NCBI RefSeq assembly: GCF_019904175.1
Contig: NZ_CP061913.1
Span: forward strand, 7,440,001-7,504,000
Length of the DNA stretch: 64,000 nucleotides
Source of the DNA: Dactylosporangium vinaceum
GTDB taxonomy: Bacteria > Actinomycetota > Actinomycetes > Mycobacteriales > Micromonosporaceae
Direction: 5' to 3'
The position numbers were made by a program, and so were the translations under genes. The notes below the pieces were generated by a model. The model saw only the letters and a program-made list of their open reading frames with translations. It had not been told where the DNA came from and searched no databases. Below are positions 1 through 8,042 of the stretch, piece by piece (within the stretch, counting starts at the first letter, position 1; every line of letters begins with the position of its first letter).

Positions 1-955
1 ACGCCTCGGCAGCCGGTCCGCGGGTGCCGCGCTTGTGCATCTCGCGCAGCACCATCGTCTTCATCCGCTCACTGGAGTAGTGCGCGGGCAGCCACCGCAG
101 CGTCTCGGGGTCGAACTTGCCCTCGGCCAGCAGCCGCTCGTACTCGTCGATGCCGACCTTCACCAGGTTGGGCAGCATCCCCAGGTTCTGGCGCAGGGCC
201 AGGGCGCCGTCGGCGAGTGCGTCGGCCGGGGTGTCGTAGTCCCACCAGGTCTTCGTGGAGGTGTTGTTCGGCATCCCGAAGTACATGCAGGTGTCGCCGG
301 TGTTGGCGTAGGAGGTGAGGCTGAGCCAGTCGATGCGCAGGCTCAGCCCGTCGGCGCGGGGCCGGTCCTGCACGACCGCCGCCCCGGCGCCGTCGGAGAG
401 CATGTAGCGCAGGAACGCCATCTCCAGGGCGAGCGAGCCCTCCTCGTCGACGGCGCGGACGCCCGCCATCCGCTTGCTCTTGAAGGTGCGGCTGGGAAAC
501 TCGCAGGCGCAGGCGACGGTGTTGCGCTTCTCGCCGGACACGACCTGCAGGTAGGCGTTCTTGAGCGCCATCATCCCGGAGTTGCACACGCCGTGGGTGC
601 TGACGATCTCGCAGGGGCCGTTGCCGAGCTCGCCGTGGACCATGCTGGCCATGCCGGGCGCCACGAGGTCGGCGATGGTGGTGCCGGCCGCGATCAGCTC
701 GAGGTCGTCGAGGGCGAGCCCGGAGCGGTCAACCGCCGCGCGGACCGCTGACGCCGCCATCTGCCAGTTGGTGTAGCGCGTCTGCTGGTCCTTGTCGATC
801 GCGTAGTACCGCGTCTTGATGCCCGCGTTGGCCAGGGTCTGCTCGCGCAGGTTGGACGTGGCCCGGCCCACGGTGCCGATGTAGTCCTCGATCTCGTCGT
901 TCGGCACCGGCTCACCGGGCAGGAACCGGCCGAGTGCGGTGATGTATGCCGACAT
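1..955 (-). CDS. KAS III-like ketosynthase (3' end beyond window)
   Basis: Thiolase-fold beta-ketoacyl-ACP synthase III relative, expected to condense an acyl starter with an ACP-bound extender in the cytoplasm. About 318 residues are visible; the C-terminus lies beyond the left edge. The N-terminus reads MSAYITALGRFLPGEPVPND, and the likely nucleophilic Cys sits in STHGVCNSGMMALK. The stretch GIKTRYYAIDKDQQTRYTN resembles DarB-type ketosynthases of dialkylresorcinol pathways as I remember them, so that subtype is tentative. The ATG follows the stop of the ACP gene by 3 nt and has AGAGAGG upstream, so the two are probably co-transcribed and translationally coupled. The His and Asn of the triad would be in the missing part. 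Confidence 0.85.
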   Translation of the reverse strand, partial: MSAYITALGRFLPGEPVPNDEIEDYIGTVGRATSNLREQTLANAGIKTRYYAIDKDQQTRYTNWQMAASAVRAAVDRSGLALDDLELIAAGTTIADLVAPGMASMVHGELGNGPCEIVSTHGVCNSGMMALKNAYLQVVSGEKRNTVACACEFPSRTFKSKRMAGVRAVDEEGSLALEMAFLRYMLSDGAGAAVVQDRPRADGLSLRIDWLSLTSYANTGDTCMYFGMPNNTSTKTWWDYDTPADALADGALALRQNLGMLPNLVKVGIDEYERLLAEGKFDPETLRWLPAHYSSERMKTMVLREMHKRGTRGPAAEA

Positions 956-958
956 CCG

Positions 959-1273
959 TCAACCTCTCTGCTTCGAACCCTCTGCTTCGACCGGCCCGGT
1001 GGCGGCGGCCGCGGTGCGGGCGGCCCCACCGGTCCGGCGCTCGTCGACGAACGTGACCACGTCGCCGACCGTGCGCACCGCGGCGATCCGCTCGTTGTCG
1101 AGCTCGACCGCGTACTTGCTCTGCAGGACCTGCGCCATGCCGATGAGGTCCAGCGAGTCGAGGTCGAGCTCACCGAACAGGTCGGTCGCCTCCGTCACCC
1201 CGCGCGGGTCCACGGCGCAGCGGGAGGCCAGCAGGGAGATCACGTCGCCGAGGATCTCGTCCCTGAGCGTCAC
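959..1273 (-). CDS. acyl carrier protein
   Basis: Small acidic carrier protein of 104 residues. The DLDSLD motif places the phosphopantetheine-bearing serine at about residue 40, followed by a helix II-like segment (LIGMAQVLQSKY). The C-terminal 25 residues are an Ala/Thr-rich tail longer than in primary-metabolism ACPs. The GTG start has GAGG five bases upstream. The stop lies 3 nt before the ketosynthase start, so the ACP is the likely acyl donor for that enzyme. A dedicated role in a secondary or lipid pathway is inferred from the neighbouring ketosynthases and LuxR regulator. Confidence 0.9.
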   Translation of the reverse strand: MTLRDEILGDVISLLASRCAVDPRGVTEATDLFGELDLDSLDLIGMAQVLQSKYAVELDNERIAAVRTVGDVVTFVDERRTGGAARTAAAATGPVEAEGSKQRG

Positions 1274-1430
1274 GTGTGCCTCGCATTTCCGTCGTCGTCC
1301 GGTGATGGGACCGTGTCGCCGGGGGAAGCTGGACGGTCCGGGAGCTGCCGATCGGTGACCGGCACGCGCTCAAGCCTCTCGGTTGACGGCGATCGCGACC
1401 ATCGGGAGATGCCCGCTGACGGACCCTGAA

Positions 1431-4346
1431 TCAACCGGTGCCGGGGGTGCGCTCGCGATTCGGGGTGAGGGAGGAGCGGCCCGTGCGGGGCAGCCCGGGG
1501 GCGGCGGTGGCCGGGCGGGCCCGCTCGACGGCCCGGGCCAGCAGCGTGCGCGAGGAGATGCCGAGCTTGTTGAAGATGCGGGTCAGGTGGGTCTCGACGG
1601 TCTTGCCGCTGAGCAGCAGCGCGGACGCGATCTGCCGGTTGGTGCGCCCGGCCGCGACGAGCTCGGCGATCTGCCACTCCCGCTCCGACAGCGGCAGCGG
1701 CGCACCGTCGGCGCCGTCGGCCGCGGTGACCGGCTGCACGGACGTGCGTCGCCCGAGCCGGCGCAGCTCCCGCCCGGCCTCGTCCTCGTAGCGGCGGGCA
1801 CCGCAGCGGCGGAACTCGTCGAGCGCGGCCCGCAGCCGGGCGGCGGCGCGGTCCCGGTCCCCGGCCAGGGCCAGGGCGCTGGCCTCGACCAGCCGGTCGC
1901 GGGCCGCCTCGACGGGCACGCCGGCGGCCTCGCCGGCCTCGGCCGCGACCCGGGCCGCCAGCCCGGCCTCGGCCGCCTGCCGGGCGGCCAGGTGCACGAC
2001 CGCCCGGGCGCGGGCGGCGGTGGCCGCGGCCCGGGCCAGCCCGGGGGCGTCGTCCGCGGCGCTGCGCAGCAGGGCCTGCAGCTCCACCCCGGCGAGGTCG
2101 GGCCGGCCGTCGTCGAGGGCGGCCCGCACCAGCCGGTACTGCCACCGGCACGCCTCCACCGGATCGAGCACTGGCGCCATCCGCTGCAGCCGCCGCACGT
2201 TGTCGGCGCCGGCCTCGAGGTCGCCGATGTCGAGGCGGACCTCGCCGCAGGCCCGCTCGGCCGCGGCCAGCAGGCCGGGGTCGCCGCCGGCGGCCAGGGT
2301 CGCCTCGGCGACGAGCCGGGCCGCGCCGCTGTCGTCACCGGCCGCGACGAGCAGCTCGGCCCGCAGCGCCAGCGCCCGGATCAGCAGCGGCCGGGCGTCG
2401 CCGAGCCGGGCCAGCTCGGCCACCGCCTCGGCCGCCTCCCCGGCCGCGGCGAGCCGGCCCAGCAGCAGGTGGGCGCGCGCGGCGAGCAGCGCGGCCGGGG
2501 CCCGCCACCAGGTGCGGTCGGTGTTGGCGGGGTCGCCCGGGAGGCGGGCCAGCACGGCCGGGACCTCGGCGTGCCGGCCCACGAGCAGGCCCAGCGCGGC
2601 CACCGCCAGGACGGCCTCGGGCAGGGCGGCCAGGTCGGCGTCGGACGCGTCGGCGAGGGCGGTCAGCGCGGCCCGGGAGGTGGCCCGCGCGGGCTCGGTC
2701 CGCCGGGCGCCGAGCTCGCCCAGGCCGACACAGGCCCGGGCCAGGGCGAGCGGGGCCGGGCCGAGCCCGGTGGCCCAGCTCAGGGCCCGGGCGGCGCAGT
2801 CGCGCAGCCCGGCGAAGTCGTCCGCCTGCAGCGCCGCACCGGCCGCCGCCGCCCACAGCGACACCAGCAGGCCCGGCTCGGCGTCGGCGGGTTCGAGCTC
2901 GGCCCGCAGCAGCGGCAGGCCGGCCGGGGCGTCGCCGGTGAGCAGCGCGACCAGGGACCGCTCGCGCAGCACCGACAGCCGCCGGCCCGGGGATCGGGCC
3001 AGGGCGGCGTCGAACGCGGTGAGCGCCTCCCGCAGCCGCCCGGCCCGGGCCGCGGCGCTGCCCAGCGCGTGCAGCGCCTCGGCGTGCGCGGCGGTGTCGC
3101 CGCTGGTCAGCACGGCCGCCGCCCGGGACCACTCGACTGCCTCCTCGGGCCGGTCGCGCCCCGCCTGCCGGCCGGCGGCGAGCAGGTCGGCGGCGGCCGC
3201 CGGGTCGGGTGCGACGGCCGAGCGGGCCAGGTGCGGGGCGCGGGCGGTGACCGGGGCCCGGTCGAGCTGCCGCACGATGCGCCGGTGCACGGTGCTGCGC
3301 CGGCCGGGCCGGACGAGCTGGTAGAGCCCGTCGCGCAGGACGGGGCGCTGAAACTCGAAGCAGCGCGGGATCGCCGTCGCCCGGATCAGCTCGGCCCCGA
3401 CGAGCTCGTCGGCGGCGGCGAGGGCGGCATCCTCACCGAGGCCGGCGGCGCTGCGCGCGACGGAGACGTCGAACGGGTCGCCGGCGACCGCGGCCGTCAG
3501 CGCGAGCTTGCGGGCGTCGTCGCCGAGCCGGGCCAGCTCCTGGCGCAGGACGGCGAGGATGGCGGCCGGGACGGGTTCGGGGTCGCGCTGCTCGCCGGCC
3601 CGGATCAGCTCGGTGAGGTACAGGGGGTTGCCGCCGCTGCCGCGCAGCAGCTCGGCCCGGCGGCGCGGGCCGCGGACGGGTGCGAGCAGGTGCGCGGCCT
3701 CGGCCTCGTCGAGCGGGCCCAGGCGCAGCATCACGCCGGGCACCTCGGTCTTGGCCGGCAGCCGCTCCAGAGCCTCGTCGGCGTGGCTGCTGCGCCAGCC
3801 GACGACCAGCAGGAGCCGGCCCTTGACCGGCCGGTCGAGCAGGTGCGCGACGAACGCGACGGTCTCCCGGTCGGCCCAGTGCAGGTCGTCGAGGACGAGC
3901 ATGACGCCCTGCGGGTCGGCGAGGCGCTCCAGCAGGATCCGCACGGCCCGGGTGGCCCGGTAGGCGGGGTCCTGCAGGGCGCCGAGGCTGGCGGTGTCGT
4001 GGCCGGCCAGCGACGGGAAGACCCGGGCGAGGTCGCCGAGGCGGTCGCCGGCCAGGCCCTGCAGCCGCTGCGGTTCGAGGCCCTCGAGGTAGTCGTCGAG
4101 GGCGTGGACGAGCAGGCCGAACGGCACGTGCCGCTCGAACTCGGTGCCGCGGCAACGGATCACCATGTACCCGTGCCCGGCCGCCTCCTCGGCCGCCTCG
4201 TTGATCAGCCAGGTCTTGCCGATGCCCGGCTCACCGACGACGAACACCCAGGCCATGCCGCGGCCCGCCGCCTCCATCGCACGCTGGATCCGGTGCCGCT
4301 CGCGTTGTCGCACGGTGCCGGCCGCTTCGATGCTGCGCAGAGTCAT
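1431..4346 (-). CDS. large ATP-binding LuxR (LAL-type) regulator
   Basis: 971-residue transcriptional regulator of the LAL/MalT type: N-terminal AAA-like ATPase, long helical repeat region, C-terminal LuxR helix-turn-helix. The Walker A loop GEPGIGKT is at about residues 38-45, a Walker B-like VMLVLDDLHWAD follows at about 145, and the HTH (LSEREWQIAELVAAGRTNRQ) is near the C-terminus. I chose the ATG preceded by GGGGGAG, because the HRIQRAM region after it matches the usual N-terminus and the longer upstream reading lies inside the neighbouring ketosynthase gene. LAL proteins commonly activate natural-product clusters. It lies between the ACP and FabH-like genes on the same strand, so it is a plausible pathway-specific activator. 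Confidence 0.93.
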   Translation of the reverse strand: MTLRSIEAAGTVRQRERHRIQRAMEAAGRGMAWVFVVGEPGIGKTWLINEAAEEAAGHGYMVIRCRGTEFERHVPFGLLVHALDDYLEGLEPQRLQGLAGDRLGDLARVFPSLAGHDTASLGALQDPAYRATRAVRILLERLADPQGVMLVLDDLHWADRETVAFVAHLLDRPVKGRLLLVVGWRSSHADEALERLPAKTEVPGVMLRLGPLDEAEAAHLLAPVRGPRRRAELLRGSGGNPLYLTELIRAGEQRDPEPVPAAILAVLRQELARLGDDARKLALTAAVAGDPFDVSVARSAAGLGEDAALAAADELVGAELIRATAIPRCFEFQRPVLRDGLYQLVRPGRRSTVHRRIVRQLDRAPVTARAPHLARSAVAPDPAAAADLLAAGRQAGRDRPEEAVEWSRAAAVLTSGDTAAHAEALHALGSAAARAGRLREALTAFDAALARSPGRRLSVLRERSLVALLTGDAPAGLPLLRAELEPADAEPGLLVSLWAAAAGAALQADDFAGLRDCAARALSWATGLGPAPLALARACVGLGELGARRTEPARATSRAALTALADASDADLAALPEAVLAVAALGLLVGRHAEVPAVLARLPGDPANTDRTWWRAPAALLAARAHLLLGRLAAAGEAAEAVAELARLGDARPLLIRALALRAELLVAAGDDSGAARLVAEATLAAGGDPGLLAAAERACGEVRLDIGDLEAGADNVRRLQRMAPVLDPVEACRWQYRLVRAALDDGRPDLAGVELQALLRSAADDAPGLARAAATAARARAVVHLAARQAAEAGLAARVAAEAGEAAGVPVEAARDRLVEASALALAGDRDRAAARLRAALDEFRRCGARRYEDEAGRELRRLGRRTSVQPVTAADGADGAPLPLSEREWQIAELVAAGRTNRQIASALLLSGKTVETHLTRIFNKLGISSRTLLARAVERARPATAAPGLPRTGRSSLTPNRERTPGTG

Positions 4347-4437
4347 CCGCTCCCCCGTGGTCGTTGTCGATCCAGGTCGGCTCCGGGTGGCACGCGCCAT
4401 GACCGGCGGGGCCCCGGCGCCGGTGTGACGGCCGCCG

Positions 4438-5427
4438 TCACGGGCTGCGGATGACCTGCGCGGCGTATGCGAGGCCGGCCCCGAAGCCGATGAGCAGGGC
4501 CCACGAGCCGGGTGCGAGGCGGCCCTGCTCCCGCAGCCCCGCGAGGGCGAGCGGGATCGAGGCGGCCGAGGTGTTGCCGGAGCGGACGATGTCGTCCGCG
4601 ACGGGCGTGCCGGGCTTGAGGTCGAGCTGCCCGGCGACGCGTTCGATGATGCGCAGGTTGGCCTGGTGGGGCACGAGCGCGTCGATCTCGGCGAGCGTGA
4701 GGCCGGCCGCCTCGACCGCGCGGCGGCCGATGTCGGGCACGGCGTCCACCGCCCAGCGGAAAACCTCCCGGCCGGCCATCGCCATCGTGGGCCAGGCCAG
4801 TTCGGGGCGGTCGCGGTACTCCACCCAGCTCGAAGCATGCCCGATGAGGTGCCGGCGCGACCCGTCGGCGCCCCACACGGTCGGGCCGATGCCCATGTCG
4901 ACACCGGGCCCGACGATCGCCGCGCCCGCGCCGTCGCCGAAGAGCAGGCCGGTGGTGTCGTGGGGCGAGACGATGTCCGTCATCCGCTCGACGCCGACGA
5001 GCAGCACGTGCCGGGCGGCGCCGGCGCGGACCATGGCGTCGGCGAGGCCCAGGCCGTAGGAGAACCCGGCGCAGGCGGCGTCGATGTCCAGCGCCGCGGC
5101 CCGCACCGCGCCGCACAGGGACGCGATCTCGGGTGCGGCGGCCGGGCTCTGCCGCACGTCGGACATGGTCGCGACGAGCACCATGTCGACGTCCCCGGCG
5201 GCCACACCGGCCGTGCTGAGGGCCTGTCCGGCGGCGTGGACGGCCATCGCGGCGATGGTGTCGCCGGGCCCGGCGTGCCGGCGGGCCCGGATGCCGGTGC
5301 GGCGGCGGACCCATTCGTCGGTGTGGCCGGTGGCCGGGAGCAGCTCGGTGTTCGCTACGACTCGGGGCGGCCGGAAGGTGCCGATACCCAGCACCTGGCT
5401 ACCCTGGACACGCGTGATCGGTCGCAC
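4438..5427 (-). CDS. beta-ketoacyl-ACP synthase III (FabH-like)
   Basis: 329-residue FabH-type condensing enzyme. All three catalytic residues are visible: Cys119 in DIDAACAGFSYG, His254 in VPHQANLRI and Asn285 in SGNTSAAS. Length is normal for the family. The proposed start is GTG, with GGAAGGA about 12 nt upstream, which is slightly long. It initiates chains from acyl-CoA starters and malonyl-ACP in typical members. Together with the ACP and second KAS III-like gene downstream on the same strand, it suggests a small type II fatty-acid-like module. Starter specificity cannot be read from the sequence. Confidence 0.94.
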   Translation of the reverse strand: MRPITRVQGSQVLGIGTFRPPRVVANTELLPATGHTDEWVRRRTGIRARRHAGPGDTIAAMAVHAAGQALSTAGVAAGDVDMVLVATMSDVRQSPAAAPEIASLCGAVRAAALDIDAACAGFSYGLGLADAMVRAGAARHVLLVGVERMTDIVSPHDTTGLLFGDGAGAAIVGPGVDMGIGPTVWGADGSRRHLIGHASSWVEYRDRPELAWPTMAMAGREVFRWAVDAVPDIGRRAVEAAGLTLAEIDALVPHQANLRIIERVAGQLDLKPGTPVADDIVRSGNTSAASIPLALAGLREQGRLAPGSWALLIGFGAGLAYAAQVIRSP

Positions 5428-5773
5428 GGAGATGCGGGTTCCTTCCGTTCGTCAGCCTCGCCGTAGACCACGCGGACGATTCGCGTCGCCTGCCGGGCTC
5501 TCGAACCTGGTGCGGCAGCGGCCTCCTCGCCGTCCGCACCCATCTCCATGTCGCTTCCCCCGCCGTCGATACTCATACTTTGCGCGACCGCACCGCCACA
5601 GCAGGTGAGGAAAACGTGCAACATCTGAACATCAGGGCATCGATGCAGTTGAATTTGTTAACGAGCCTTGACGCATTTGTGACGTGCGTTACCTCCGGAT
5701 CACGCCGGCCACCGGCCCCGGCCGCGCGATCCGCGGCCCGGTGCGCCAAGCGCTTCGCCATGCCGGCGATGGG
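5428..5773. other. intergenic region, locally AT-rich
   Basis: About 345 bp between divergent genes. Bases 5578-5690 are clearly less GC-rich than the surroundings (for example TTGAATTTGTTAACGAG), as expected for a promoter and regulatory region. A TTGACG at about 5672 faces the plus strand, but I see no convincing -10 partner. No gene supported. Confidence 0.4.
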
Positions 5774-5779
5774 TAGGGT
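5774..5779 (+). promoter_or_regulatory. -10 box of a leaderless promoter
   Basis: TAGGGT lies 7 nt before the ATG at 5787, which is the spacing of actinobacterial leaderless transcripts. A GGGTAGGG run could also act as a weak Shine-Dalgarno, so either mode is possible. Confidence 0.45.
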
Positions 5780-5786
5780 CGTGGGC

Positions 5787-6323
5787 ATGGCGGCGGAGGT
5801 CGTGTTCGAGACGCACTCGTGGAGCGAGGACAACGACAGCGGCGTCGCCAGCGGCTGGCGGCCGGGCCGGCTGTCGCCGCGGGGACGCGACCTCGCGATC
5901 GAGCTGGGCCGGCGGCGCCGGGACGGCGTCGACGTGGTGCTGAGCTCCGACCTGCGGCGCGCGGCCGAGACCGCGGAGCTCGCCTTCCCGGACGGCACCG
6001 TGCCGATCCTGTACGACTGGCGCCTGCGGAAGTGCGACTACGGTGACGGCAACGGGATGCCGGCGGCGCAGCTGCACGAGCACCGCGAGCGGCACCTGGA
6101 CGAGCCGTACCCGAACGGGGAGAGCTGGCGGCAGGCGGTGCGCCGGGTGAGCGGCGCCCTGCGCGACATCGCCGAGCGCTGGGACGGGCAGCGAGTCCTG
6201 ATCATCGGCCATGTGGCGACCCGCTGGGCCCTGGATCACCTCGCCGGCGGCGTGCCGCTGGAGGAGCTGATCACCGCCGACTTCGGCTGGCGAGAGGGCT
6301 GGGAGTACCGCCTGACGGTGTGA
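5787..6323 (+). CDS. histidine phosphatase family protein (variant motif)
   Basis: 178-residue phosphoglycerate-mutase-like protein. The usual RHG motif is replaced by FETHSWSEDN, keeping the first His but not the Arg. The second histidine is present in LIIGHVATRW, and the NGES segment is at about residue 110. Proteins starting with this ETHS variant form a recognisable actinobacterial subgroup, so the substitution is probably ancestral rather than damage. Substrate unknown; a small phosphoester is likely. The ATG was chosen because homology starts at MAAEVVFETH; the open frame continues upstream without conserved sequence. Confidence 0.88.
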   Translation: MAAEVVFETHSWSEDNDSGVASGWRPGRLSPRGRDLAIELGRRRRDGVDVVLSSDLRRAAETAELAFPDGTVPILYDWRLRKCDYGDGNGMPAAQLHEHRERHLDEPYPNGESWRQAVRRVSGALRDIAERWDGQRVLIIGHVATRWALDHLAGGVPLEELITADFGWREGWEYRLTV

Positions 6324-6328
6324 CGCCC

Positions 6329-6354
6329 CGCCCGCGGGTCAGGGTTTGCGGGCG
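6329..6354. terminator. hairpin between convergent genes
   Basis: CGCCCGC and GCGGGCG form a perfect 7-bp stem around a 12-nt loop, placed where the histidine phosphatase and methyltransferase genes converge. There is no U-tract, which is common for actinobacterial terminators. Confidence 0.4.
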
Positions 6355-7127
6355 ACGCCGCCGTAGAGGGCGGCCTGGGCGTCGGTGAGGTCGGCGGCCG
6401 TGTCGGGGCGCCACTGCAGGATCGGGACCACGCCCGGGTCGACGAGGTCGAGGCCGTCGAAGAAGCGGGTGACCTCGGCGCGGTCGCGCAGCCGGGTGGT
6501 GATGCCCTGGGCTCGCATGATGGCGGTGAAGCGGGCCCACTCCGCGGGCTCGTAGTCGGCGGTGATGTGGGACAGGACCAGGTAGCTGCCGCTGGGCAGG
6601 GCGGCCAGGAGGCGGCGGACGATCTCGTAGGGGCCGTCGTCGTCGGGGACGAAGTGCAGGATCGCGTAGAGCAGCAGCGCCACCGGCCGGGCGAGGTCGA
6701 TGTTGTCGCGGAGCTCGGGGGCGTTCAGGATGCCCTCGACGTCCTGGAGGGTGGAGTCGACGTACGCGGTGCGGCCCTCGGGCTTGCTCGTGAGCAGGGC
6801 GCGGGCGTGGGCGAGCACGATCGGGTCGTTGTCGACGTACACGATGCGGGCGGTGGGGTCGACGGACTGGGCGATCTCGTGGACGTTGGGTGAGGTCGGC
6901 AGGCCGGTGCCGATGTCCAGGAACTGGCGCACGCCCGCCTCGGCCAGGAACCGCACGGTGCGGGCCAGGAACGCCCGGTTCTGCAGCGGTGCGGTGGCCG
7001 CGTTGGGGTTGACCTGCAGGCCGGCCTGGGCGGCGGCCCGGTCCGGGGCGAAGTTGTCCTTGCCGCCGAGCAGGTAGTCGTACACCCGGGCGGGGTGCGG
7101 CCGGTCGGTGTCGAAGGGCGCCGCCAT
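6339..7127 (-). CDS. SAM-dependent methyltransferase (DUF574 / Methyltransf_19)
   Basis: 262 residues with the signature of the actinobacterial DUF574 family: HPARVYDYLLGGKDNFAPDR at the N-terminus, the SAM-binding FLDIGTGLPT at about residue 90 and VDNDPIVLAHARAL after it. Full length for the family. AGGAGG sits 8 nt before the ATG. Streptomyces carry many paralogues next to regulatory genes; substrates are mostly unknown. It is divergent from the ABC transporter genes, so the two could share a control region, but no shared operator was recognised. Confidence 0.94.
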   Translation of the reverse strand: MAAPFDTDRPHPARVYDYLLGGKDNFAPDRAAAQAGLQVNPNAATAPLQNRAFLARTVRFLAEAGVRQFLDIGTGLPTSPNVHEIAQSVDPTARIVYVDNDPIVLAHARALLTSKPEGRTAYVDSTLQDVEGILNAPELRDNIDLARPVALLLYAILHFVPDDDGPYEIVRRLLAALPSGSYLVLSHITADYEPAEWARFTAIMRAQGITTRLRDRAEVTRFFDGLDLVDPGVVPILQWRPDTAADLTDAQAALYGGVARKP

Positions 7128-7274
7128 GGGGCCTGCCTCCTGGAGGTGGGTAGCGCCTGCTGTACCCCGGTTGGCCAGTGCGCTGCATCGTCAGCCGTCG
7201 AGGAGCACCTTAGCGTTTTCCTTGCGCGCATTCACCACCACCACGATCGATGCACCCGGAAACGGAGACGAACC

Positions 7275-8039
7275 ATGTCCGTCATGACCGCTAACGCCGC
7301 CGCTGTGCGCGTGGAGGCCCTGACCCGCACGTACGGCAGCGGGACGCAGGCGGTGCACGCCCTGGCCGGCGTGGATGCCGCGTTCGCCCGGGGCACGTTC
7401 ACCGCGGTGATGGGCCCGTCGGGCTCCGGCAAGAGCACGCTGCTGCAGGCCGCCGCCGGGCTGGACCGCCCGACGTCGGGCCGGGTCTTCATCGGCGACA
7501 CGGAGCTGTCGCGGCTGTCCGAGACGCGGCTGACCGAGCTGCGCCGCGGCCGGATCGGCTTCATCTTCCAGGCGTTCAACCTCATCGGCGCGCTGAGCGT
7601 GGCCGAGAACATCGAGCTGCCGCTGCGCATGGCCGGCGCCGCCCCGGACCCGGCCTGGCTCGCCCACGTGGTGGCCCGGGTCGGGCTCGGCGAGCGGCTG
7701 CGGCACCGGCCGGCCGAGCTGTCCGGCGGCCAGCAGCAGCGGGTGGCGATCGCCCGGGCCCTGGTGAGCCGGCCCGACGTGGTCTTCTGCGACGAGCCGA
7801 CCGGCGCGCTGGACACGACCACCGCCGCCGACGTCCTGGCGCTGCTGCGGGCGATCGTCGACGAGCACGGGCAGACGGTGGTGATGGTGACCCACGACCC
7901 GGTCGCCGCCTCCTACGCCGACCGGGTCGTGGTCCTCGCCGACGGCCGGATCGTGCGGGACGTGCCGCAGCCGGGCGTGTCGGCGATCGCCGCGATGCTC
8001 GCCTCCCTCGACCGCCGCGCCGCGGCCGTGGAGGGCTGA
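7275..8039 (+). CDS. ABC transporter ATP-binding protein (MacB/LolD type)
   Basis: 254-residue ATPase with Walker A GPSGSGKST, Q-loop FQAFNLIG, signature LSGGQQQRVAIARAL, Walker B VVFCDEPTGALD and switch His in VTHDP. The EPTGALD and FQxFNL features are those of the MacB/LolD group that pairs with FtsX-like permeases. GGAG lies 7 nt before the ATG. Only 3 nt separate its stop from the permease start, so the two form an export or lipoprotein/peptide-handling unit at the membrane. Substrate unknown; no dedicated regulator or sensor kinase is adjacent. Confidence 0.95.
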   Translation: MSVMTANAAAVRVEALTRTYGSGTQAVHALAGVDAAFARGTFTAVMGPSGSGKSTLLQAAAGLDRPTSGRVFIGDTELSRLSETRLTELRRGRIGFIFQAFNLIGALSVAENIELPLRMAGAAPDPAWLAHVVARVGLGERLRHRPAELSGGQQQRVAIARALVSRPDVVFCDEPTGALDTTTAADVLALLRAIVDEHGQTVVMVTHDPVAASYADRVVVLADGRIVRDVPQPGVSAIAAMLASLDRRAAAVEG

Positions 8040-8042
8040 GCG

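Noticed and set aside
1270..1365. A 31-codon open frame (GTG start, GAGAGG upstream) whose TGA overlaps the ACP start
   Set aside because: Geometry would suit a leader peptide, but composition is Pro/Asp-rich and unlike any known leader; too short to support.
1383..4454. Very long plus-strand open frame
   Set aside because: Antisense to the LAL regulator, Gly/Arg-rich, no domain; a GC-skew shadow.
5355..5624. Minus-strand open frame reaching into the FabH-like gene
   Set aside because: No Shine-Dalgarno, overlaps a real gene by over 70 bp, no recognisable sequence.
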